64,000 nt of DNA. It comes from Sphingomonas baiyangensis. Its GTDB lineage: Bacteria; Pseudomonadota; Alphaproteobacteria; Sphingomonadales; Sphingomonadaceae. Location: assembly GCF_005144715.1 (NCBI RefSeq), contig NZ_SWKR01000001.1, positions 496,001 through 560,000 of the forward strand, written 5' to 3'. The notes under the pieces were generated by a model. It saw nothing but the letters and a program-made list of their open reading frames with translations, was not told the DNA's origin and did no database searches. Positions 58,727 through 64,000 of the stretch are shown here, one piece after another. Every line of letters starts with the position of its first letter. The stretch's first letter is position 1. A program made the position numbers and the translations under genes.

Positions 58727-58754
58727 GCCCTAGCGGCGCGCGCTGCGGTGTCAA
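58727..58754 (-). promoter_or_regulatory. Probable sigma70 promoter of serC
   Basis: On the minus strand a perfect -35 box TTGACA (58749-58754) is followed by a 16-nt spacer and TAGGGC (58727-58732). Transcription would start near 58720, giving the short structured serC leader. Confidence 0.55.
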
Positions 58755-58796
58755 GGATGCTGGAGGTTTGCTTCAAGCGGTTTCGCCCACCTCCCC

Positions 58797-59756
58797 TCAG
58801 CGCGGCGGCCGCGTGCCATAGTCGATGCGGATGCGCACCCAGCTGCCCACCAGCGGCTGGCCGCCCTTTTGCGGCGGGCGCACGCGGAACTGCCATGCCG
58901 CCGCGAGCACCGCGCGCGCGATGTTCGAGCGATCGGGCGATTCGCCGAGCGCCACGCAATCCTCGACGCGGAAATCGCGCACCGTGCGGCAGGCGATGAG
59001 CCCCCAGCCAGGACCGCGCGCGGTGGAGAGATAGCCGCTCAATTCATTGTCATAGGGCTCGCGATACCAGGCCGCGGCGTAGAGCGGCTCGCCATTGGGC
59101 GCGGTGCCCACGACTTCGGTATCGCCGCTCGACGCTGCCGCCGGGGCCGGCGGGCCATAAGCGGCACGCGGCCGCGTGGCGGGGGCCGGCGGCGCGGGCC
59201 GCGGCGGGCGGGCGATATCGGCCTCGGCCATCTCGCGCCGCGTCAGCTCGATGAACGGCAGGCGCGGCGGCGGCGTCACGACGGGCGGCGGCACCACGCG
59301 CGCGACTTCGGGCGGCAGCTCGGCAAGCGGCGGCGTCGCCGGTTCGGCCGGCGCGGCGCGTTCGGCGGGCGCGGGATCGGGCGCGGTTTCCTCGGCCGCC
59401 GGCTCGGTGATCGGCGCGGCGACCTCGGCAGGTGCGCTGAACACCGTCATGCTGTCGTCCTCGCGCCGCACCAGCGACGGCGAGAGCGTCAGCAGCGCGA
59501 GCACCAGCAGCCCCTCGAACAGGATCGCCAGCGCAAGCCCGCCCGCGCGTCGACCGAAGCGTTCGCGCAGCCGCGCCAACCGGCCGGGTGCAGGCGCTTC
59601 ATCGAGGGGGACGGCAGCGGATGGCAAGGAACGCGAAACTCTCGGGAGCGGCGCTCGCGCGATAGCAGACGCCGGGGCCCGCGCAACCGAGGCGATGGGG
59701 CAGGCCGGGCGCGGCGCGCGGCCATCGGCGCCAATCGTTAGATGCGCGTTAACCAT
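58797..59756 (-). CDS. TonB-like proline-rich inner-membrane protein
   Basis: Up to 319 residues are open. There is one membrane helix (GGLALAILFEGLLVLALLTL, about residues 72-91), a long Pro/Ala/Glu linker (about 105-210) and a C-terminal domain (VVGTAPNGEPLYAAAWYREP, then CRTVRDFRVEDCVALGESP, then WVRIRIDY) resembling a TonB C-terminal domain. This suggests a TonB-like energy transducer, but exbBD are not nearby. The start at 59756 is doubtful; a TTG at 59627 would give a shorter N-terminus. Confidence 0.65.
   Translation of the reverse strand: MVNAHLTIGADGRAPRPACPIASVARAPASAIARAPLPRVSRSLPSAAVPLDEAPAPGRLARLRERFGRRAGGLALAILFEGLLVLALLTLSPSLVRREDDSMTVFSAPAEVAAPITEPAAEETAPDPAPAERAAPAEPATPPLAELPPEVARVVPPPVVTPPPRLPFIELTRREMAEADIARPPRPAPPAPATRPRAAYGPPAPAAASSGDTEVVGTAPNGEPLYAAAWYREPYDNELSGYLSTARGPGWGLIACRTVRDFRVEDCVALGESPDRSNIARAVLAAAWQFRVRPPQKGGQPLVGSWVRIRIDYGTRPPR
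59749..59756 (+). promoter_or_regulatory. TTAACCAT element in the divergent TonB-like/extensin gap
   Basis: TTAACCAT, an exact CtrA-type half-site, lies 20 nt before the extensin-family start, the same distance as in front of the GGDEF-EAL gene at 9826. On the other strand it contains the farthest possible start codon of the TonB-like gene. This is a suggestion from sequence only. Confidence 0.3.
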
Positions 59757-59776
59757 GCCCGGCTAGGTTCGGCGCC

Positions 59777-60439
59777 ATGCGTATCGGTATCCTTCTGCTC
59801 CCCCTCCTGCTCGCCGGCTGCATCTTCGGCGGTGGCGACGACGACCGGCGCGATTCGCGCCGCGCCCCGCCCAAGGCACGCAGCGCCGAACGCCTGCCCG
59901 ATCGCCCCACTGCCGAGACGCGCCAGTGCTGGGCCGATCTGGACCAGGACCGCGTCGACTATCGGCAATTGCCCAATCAGGATTTCGGCGGCGGCTGCAT
60001 GGTCGTCGGCGCGGTGCAGCTGCTCGACATCGGCGTGCCCGTATCGGGCCTTAAATCGATGCGCTGTCCGCTGGCGCGCAACTTTTCCAACTGGGTACGT
60101 CACGGCGTCGCGCCCGCCGCGCGGCAGGTGCTAGGCAGCGATCTGGTGCGGATCGAAAGCTACGGCACCTATAATTGCCGCCCGATCGCCGGCAGCGGCC
60201 GGCTGAGCGAGCATGGCCGCGCCAATGCCGTCGACGTCGCGGTGTTCGTGCTGCGCGACGGTCGCCGCGTGAGCGTGCTCGACGGGTGGAACAAGGGCGA
60301 CGATCGCGAACGCCGCTTCCTGCGCATCGTGTTCGAATCGGCGTGCAAGCGGTTCACCACCGCGCTCGGGCCCGAATATAACGCAGCCCACGCCAACCAC
60401 TTCCATCTCGACATGGGCGGCAGGCCCTTTTGCCGCTGA
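59777..60439 (+). CDS. Extensin-family lipoprotein
   Basis: This 220-residue protein has a signal peptide with lipobox LLLAGC (cysteine 15), a short charged linker and an extensin-like C-terminal domain: CWADLDQDRVDYRQLP, LARNFSNWVRHGV, SYGTYNCRPI, SEHGRANAVDVAVF and HANHFHLDMG. The SEHGxANAxD and HxNHFH patterns recall D,D-peptidase-like metal sites, so a cell-wall role is plausible but unproven. Confidence 0.85.
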   Translation: MRIGILLLPLLLAGCIFGGGDDDRRDSRRAPPKARSAERLPDRPTAETRQCWADLDQDRVDYRQLPNQDFGGGCMVVGAVQLLDIGVPVSGLKSMRCPLARNFSNWVRHGVAPAARQVLGSDLVRIESYGTYNCRPIAGSGRLSEHGRANAVDVAVFVLRDGRRVSVLDGWNKGDDRERRFLRIVFESACKRFTTALGPEYNAAHANHFHLDMGGRPFCR

Positions 60440-60462
60440 ACGGCTTGGGCTAGGGCGCCGCG

Positions 60463-61332
60463 ATGACTGACAAGACCAAGGTTCCGTCGCGCGTCTTCCG
60501 GCGCGCCGACGAGGATGCCCAAACCGCACGTACCGGCACGCACACCGCGCAGACCGAGGATCCCGCCTATCGCCTGGCGTTTCAGGATCTGGACTTCCTG
60601 CTGCGCGAGGATCTGCGCCCTGTGCGCTTCCAGCTCGAGCTGCTCAAACCGCAATTGCTGCTCGACGAGGCGAAGATCGCTTCGATGCTGGTGATGTACG
60701 GATCGGCGCGTATTCCCGAGCCGGCAAAGGCGCAGGCAGTGCTCGATCTGGCCGAGGGTGATGCCGCGCGTCGCGTGGCCGAGCGACTGGTCGCCAAGTC
60801 GAAATATTACGATGTCGCGCGCGAGCTCGCGCGGCTGGCCAGCGCGTTCCCGCGCGACGAAAAGGGCGATCGCCACTTCGTCGTCTGTTCAGGCGGCGGA
60901 CCTTCGATCATGGAAGCGGCCAATCGCGGTGCCACCGATGTCGGTGCCGAATCGGTCGGCCTCAACATCGTGCTGCCGCACGAGCAGGCGCCCAACCCCT
61001 ATGTCACGCCGTCGCTGTCGATGCAGTTCCACTATTTCGCGCTGCGCAAGATGCACTTCCTGCTGCGCGCGCGCGCGGTGGCGGTGTTCCCCGGCGGCTT
61101 CGGCACCTTCGACGAATCGTTCGAGCTGCTGACGCTCATCCAGACGGGCAAGATCGAGCGGATGCCGGTGTTGTTCTACGGCCGCGAATTCTGGGACCGC
61201 GTGGTCAATCTGGAAGCGCTCGCCGAGGAAGGCGTGATCTCGCCGCGCGATCTCGATCTCATCACCTGGGTCGAGACCGCCGAGGAGGGCTGGGAGATCA
61301 TCCAGGACTTCTGGCGCGACCGCGAGGGCTGA
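60463..61332 (+). CDS. LOG-family (lysine decarboxylase-like) protein
   Basis: This 289-residue protein has VMYGSARIPEP, SGGGPSIMEAANRGA (from about residue 143) and FPGGFGTFDESFELL (from about 209), the paired motifs of LOG-type phosphoribohydrolases that release free cytokinin or act on nucleotide 5'-monophosphates. It has a longer N-terminus than plant LOGs, as in the TIGR00730 long form. It follows the extensin gene by 23 bp. Confidence 0.88.
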   Translation: MTDKTKVPSRVFRRADEDAQTARTGTHTAQTEDPAYRLAFQDLDFLLREDLRPVRFQLELLKPQLLLDEAKIASMLVMYGSARIPEPAKAQAVLDLAEGDAARRVAERLVAKSKYYDVARELARLASAFPRDEKGDRHFVVCSGGGPSIMEAANRGATDVGAESVGLNIVLPHEQAPNPYVTPSLSMQFHYFALRKMHFLLRARAVAVFPGGFGTFDESFELLTLIQTGKIERMPVLFYGREFWDRVVNLEALAEEGVISPRDLDLITWVETAEEGWEIIQDFWRDREG

Positions 61333-61350
61333 GGCTACGCCGTCCGCACG

Positions 61351-61382
61351 AAAAAGGGCCGCGGAAACCCGCGGCCCTTTTC
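61351..61382. terminator. Bidirectional intrinsic terminator
   Basis: GGGCCGCGG (61356-61364) pairs with CCGCGGCCC (61369-61377) around a 4-nt loop, flanked by five A on the left and five T on the right. It can terminate both the LOG-family gene and the convergent cytochrome c gene. Confidence 0.9.
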
Positions 61383-61401
61383 ATGTCCGGTGCCGGCAGG
61401 A

Positions 61402-62091
61402 TCAGTCCTGAACGTCGGCGGCCTCTTCGGCGGCGGCGGGATCCTGCGAAGGCGCGCCGCTTGCCGGGGTCGCCGCATTGGCGATGTTCGCGGTCGGCGC
61501 GCCGGCATCGACATTCGCCGCGGCTTCGGCCTGATCGGGCGTCTCGCCTTCGGGCGCCGCGCCCGCCGCGGGCGGCGGCGGCAGCGGCAGGTTCGAGCCC
61601 TGCGCATTGAGATAGGCGATGACGTTGGCGCGCTCCTGATCGTTCGACAGGCCGGCAAAGCTCATCTTGGTGCCCGGCGCATAGCGGCGCGGGCTGAGCA
61701 GCCAGTCGCTCATCGCTTCGAACGTCCAGTTGCCCGAAATGCCCTTCAGTGCGTCCGAATAGGCGAAACCGGGCTTGGCGCCGTGCGGCTGGCCCATCAC
61801 GCCGTACAGATTGGGGCCGATGCCCGCCGCACCGCCCTGGTTGATCGAGTGGCACGACGCGCATTTCGAGAACGAGGCCTGCCCCGCCGCCACATCGGCG
61901 CTGGCGAGCAGCGTGGCGATCGGCACCGCGGCTTCGGCGGCGCCGCCTTCCTCGACCACGCCCTCGATCGGATAGCCCATCGTCTCGGGCCGTTCACCAT
62001 GGAAGATCATGCCGCTTGCAATGGAGAGACCAAGGGCCGCGGTCATGCCCGCCAGGGCCCAGCCGGCGATCGTGTTGAAGCGATTGTCCAT
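61402..62091 (-). CDS. Membrane-anchored class I cytochrome c (CycM-like)
   Basis: The 229-residue product has an uncleaved N-terminal membrane helix (about 9-30), a cytochrome c domain with haem-binding CASCH at 77-81, IGPNLYGVMGQPHG, YAPGTKMSFAGL with the axial methionine, and an Ala/Pro/Glu-rich tail (about 170-229) of unknown purpose. CycM-type proteins carry electrons between the bc1 complex and terminal oxidases. It diverges from pheA. Confidence 0.93.
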   Translation of the reverse strand: MDNRFNTIAGWALAGMTAALGLSIASGMIFHGERPETMGYPIEGVVEEGGAAEAAVPIATLLASADVAAGQASFSKCASCHSINQGGAAGIGPNLYGVMGQPHGAKPGFAYSDALKGISGNWTFEAMSDWLLSPRRYAPGTKMSFAGLSNDQERANVIAYLNAQGSNLPLPPPPAAGAAPEGETPDQAEAAANVDAGAPTANIANAATPASGAPSQDPAAAEEAADVQD

Positions 62092-62203
62092 TGCGCTGCC
62101 GAAAACTCGTCTAGGAATGAGGTCGCGTCCCTTTAGATGCGCTTTCCCGGCACGGCAAGCCGCGCTTGCGGTACCCCCGGCTCAAGGATAGTCGCACCTG
62201 CCG

Positions 62204-63094
62204 ATGGACAGTTTCGCCGCCCCCGCCCGCCCGCTGGTCGATGCGATGACCGCCGCCGCCGCCGCCCGGCCCGATCGCGCCGTCGCGTTTCAGGGGGCGC
62301 CGGGCGCCAACAGCCATGTCGCGATGCGTCAGGCCTTTCCCGATGCGTTGCCGCTGCCGTGCTTCGATTTCGCCGACGCGATAGACGCGGTGCGCGAGGG
62401 CCGCGCCGACTGCGCGATCATCCCGATCGAGAACTCGCTGCACGGCCGCGTCGCCGACATCCATTTCCTGCTGCCCGAATCGGGGCTGGTCATCACCGGC
62501 GAGCATTTCCTTCCCATCCGCCACGCGCTGATGGGGCCCGGCACGCGCGACGAGGTGCGCCAGGCGATGAGCCATCCGCAGGCGCTCGGCCAGTGCCGCC
62601 ACTGGCTGCGCGCGCACGATATCCGCCCCGTCGCCTATCCCGATACCGCGGGCGCCGCCGCCGTCGTCGCCGAACTGCGCGATCCCGCGATCGCCGCGCT
62701 GGCACCGGCGGCGGCGGCCGAACTCTACGGCCTCAACCTGCTCGCCGACGATATCGCCGATGCCGATCACAACATGACGCGCTTCGTGGTGCTCGCGCGC
62801 GGAAGCCGGCCGATCATTGGCGACGGCGCGGTGATGACGACGCTGATCTTCGAGGTGAAGAACGTGCCCGCCGCCCTCTACAAGGCGATGGGCGGCTTCG
62901 CCACCAATGGCGTCAACATGACCAAGCTGGAAAGCTACCAGCGCGGCGGCAGCTTCGCGGCGACCGAATTCTACGCCGACATCGAAGGCCGCCCCGGCGA
63001 CGCCGCGGTCGACCGCGCGCTCGAGGAGCTGGGCTTCCATTCGAAATGGGTGCGCGTGCTGGGCAGCTATCCGCAGGCAAGAAAACGCGGATAG
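62204..63094 (+). CDS. pheA: Prephenate dehydratase
   Basis: This 296-residue protein has VAFQGAPGANSHVA, IIPIENSLHGRVADIH, the DADHNMTRFVVLARG stretch with the catalytic TRF motif, and a C-terminal ACT domain with KLESYQRGGSFAATEFYADIEG, where phenylalanine feedback usually acts. It is the stand-alone dehydratase without a chorismate mutase domain, typical of alphaproteobacteria. Confidence 0.96.
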   Translation: MDSFAAPARPLVDAMTAAAAARPDRAVAFQGAPGANSHVAMRQAFPDALPLPCFDFADAIDAVREGRADCAIIPIENSLHGRVADIHFLLPESGLVITGEHFLPIRHALMGPGTRDEVRQAMSHPQALGQCRHWLRAHDIRPVAYPDTAGAAAVVAELRDPAIAALAPAAAAELYGLNLLADDIADADHNMTRFVVLARGSRPIIGDGAVMTTLIFEVKNVPAALYKAMGGFATNGVNMTKLESYQRGGSFAATEFYADIEGRPGDAAVDRALEELGFHSKWVRVLGSYPQARKRG

Positions 63095-63097
63095 GCG

Positions 63098-63988
63098 TCA
63101 GCCCGCCACCCACCATTCGAGCAGGTCGCGCGCGATCGCGAACGGCGGCGGCGCGATGAAGCGCGCGTCTGCATCGCCCGCGAGTGCCGCCACCACCTCG
63201 TCGCGCGTCGCCCAAATGAGGTCGGCAAGCTCGCTGGTGTCGATGTCGAGCGCGCGGCCTTCGCTGATGCAATGGCAGCCGATCATCAGTTGCGAGGGGA
63301 AGGGCCAGGGCTGGCTGGCGACGTAGCGCACATCGAACGCGCGAACACCCGATTCCTCGAGCAGCTCGCGCGCCACGGCTTCCTCGATCGATTCGCCGGG
63401 CTCGACGAAGCCTGCCAGCGCCGAATAGCGCCCCTCGGGCCAGCCCAGCCCGCGCCCCAGCAGCACCGCGCCATCATGCTCGGCGAGCATGATGACGACG
63501 GGATCGGTGCGCGGGAAATGCTGCGCGCCGCAGCCACCGCACTGGCGCCCCCAGCCGCCCTTGAACGCGCTGGTCGTGCCCGCGCAGGCGGGGCAGAAGC
63601 GATGGCGGCCATGCCATTCGACCATCGCGCGCGCCGCGCCGTAGAGCGCCATCTCGTCGCGCGGCAGTTGCGCGAGCAGCCCGAAGATGTGCGGCGGCCG
63701 CCCCGTCGCGGCGTTGCCCGCGCGGTCGGGGACCGCGACGAAGTGCGGCACGCCATCGACCAGCCCGAGCAGCACCAGATCGGCTCCGGGCGGCGCCTCG
63801 GCCAGCGCGCGCCATTGCAGCCGCCCGCGCTCGATCAGCGGATCGAGCCCGTCGAGCGCGAGCAGGCGCGCGCGCGGATCAGCCATTGCCGCCGCCAGCG
63901 CCGCCGGATCGCCGCGCAACCGATCGGCGCGGTCGATCGTGGCACCCGTGAAGCCGGGCCTTACCCGGCCACGCTCAGCGCGCGGCAA
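63098..63988 (-). CDS. nudC: NADH pyrophosphatase (NAD+ diphosphatase) NudC
   Basis: This protein has a zinc ribbon (CPACAG, then CGGCGAQHFPR), the NUDIX box GFVEPGESIEEAVARELLEESG and the NudC-specific SQPWPFPSQLM. NudC hydrolyses NAD(H) and removes NAD caps from RNA. The most likely start is the TTG at 63988, but the frame stays open to the window end, so the true start may lie further upstream. It is convergent with pheA with a 3-bp gap. Confidence 0.93.
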   Translation of the reverse strand: MPRAERGRVRPGFTGATIDRADRLRGDPAALAAAMADPRARLLALDGLDPLIERGRLQWRALAEAPPGADLVLLGLVDGVPHFVAVPDRAGNAATGRPPHIFGLLAQLPRDEMALYGAARAMVEWHGRHRFCPACAGTTSAFKGGWGRQCGGCGAQHFPRTDPVVIMLAEHDGAVLLGRGLGWPEGRYSALAGFVEPGESIEEAVARELLEESGVRAFDVRYVASQPWPFPSQLMIGCHCISEGRALDIDTSELADLIWATRDEVVAALAGDADARFIAPPPFAIARDLLEWWVAG

Positions 63989-64000
63989 GGTCGCGATAGA

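Noticed and set aside
1..64000. CRISPR arrays, insertion sequences, prophage genes, integrases or rRNA.
   Set aside because: No regularly spaced repeats, transposase or integrase motifs, phage structural genes or rRNA sequence were seen.

Overview
The window is a GC-rich, densely packed bacterial chromosome segment, best placed in the Alphaproteobacteria and most likely in the Sphingomonadaceae (Sphingomonas-like). This rests on family content: a DUF6481-type Ala/Lys-rich protein, a membrane-anchored CycM-like cytochrome c, ClpS, MetX/MetW, a PaoABC-type molybdenum hydroxylase, an APT-family homoserine kinase, split GcvPA/GcvPB, a serC leader RNA candidate and REP-like repeats. No prophage, insertion sequence, CRISPR array or rRNA is visible. 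One tRNA (Tyr) is present. Almost all genes are housekeeping genes in tight operons with 1-14 nt start/stop overlaps.

Layout. 0-4 kb: 3' part of a HisN-type phosphatase, L35-L20, a phospholipase D-like protein, RpoZ and a DMT exporter. 4-9.7 kb: the yajC-secD-secF-Mth938 operon on the minus strand, diverging from parC. 9.8-15.7 kb: a GGDEF-EAL protein, a CCA-adding enzyme/NUDIX/DUF1285 operon, a GNAT protein, a GST and an orphan ORF of unlike composition. 15.8-24.1 kb: a seven-gene minus-strand cluster with PaoA, PaoB and PaoC-type subunits, a second paralogous molybdenum subunit, XdhC, MocA and an EamA transporter. 24.1-29.7 kb: GlpQ, a small lipoprotein, and an argH-lipoprotein-lysA-cysG(N-terminal) operon, with a TlpA-like protein divergent from argH. 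29.8-38.1 kb: amino-acid biosynthesis (metX-metW, hisC-tyrA, thrB-rnhA), ispH and an amine-oxidase-like flavoprotein.

38.2-43.8 kb: a lipoprotein, then a tandem glycine riboswitch controlling gcvT-gcvH-gcvPA-gcvPB. 44-53 kb: glmM, a dicarboxylate symporter, tRNA-Tyr, an M28 peptidase, rlmB, a DUF6481 protein, a spermidine-synthase-like protein, murA, a Crp/Fnr regulator and clpS. 53-58.7 kb: the minus-strand run serC-serA-hisZ-PLD, with a leader RNA candidate at serC. 58.8-64 kb: a TonB-like protein, an extensin-family lipoprotein, a LOG-family protein, a membrane cytochrome c, pheA and nudC.

Much of the window serves amino-acid metabolism: Ser (serA/serC), Gly/C1 (gcv), Met (metXW), Thr (thrB), Lys (lysA), Arg (argH), His (hisC, hisZ, hisN) and Phe/Tyr (pheA, tyrA). 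Serine-to-glycine flux appears to be under two RNA elements, the serC leader and the gcv riboswitch. I found no clear, wholly new system. The best leads are the double-large-subunit molybdenum hydroxylase cluster, a siroheme enzyme carrying a relic methyltransferase tail, a 32-bp perfect inverted repeat between convergent genes, and the compositionally odd orphan ORF near 15.4 kb.
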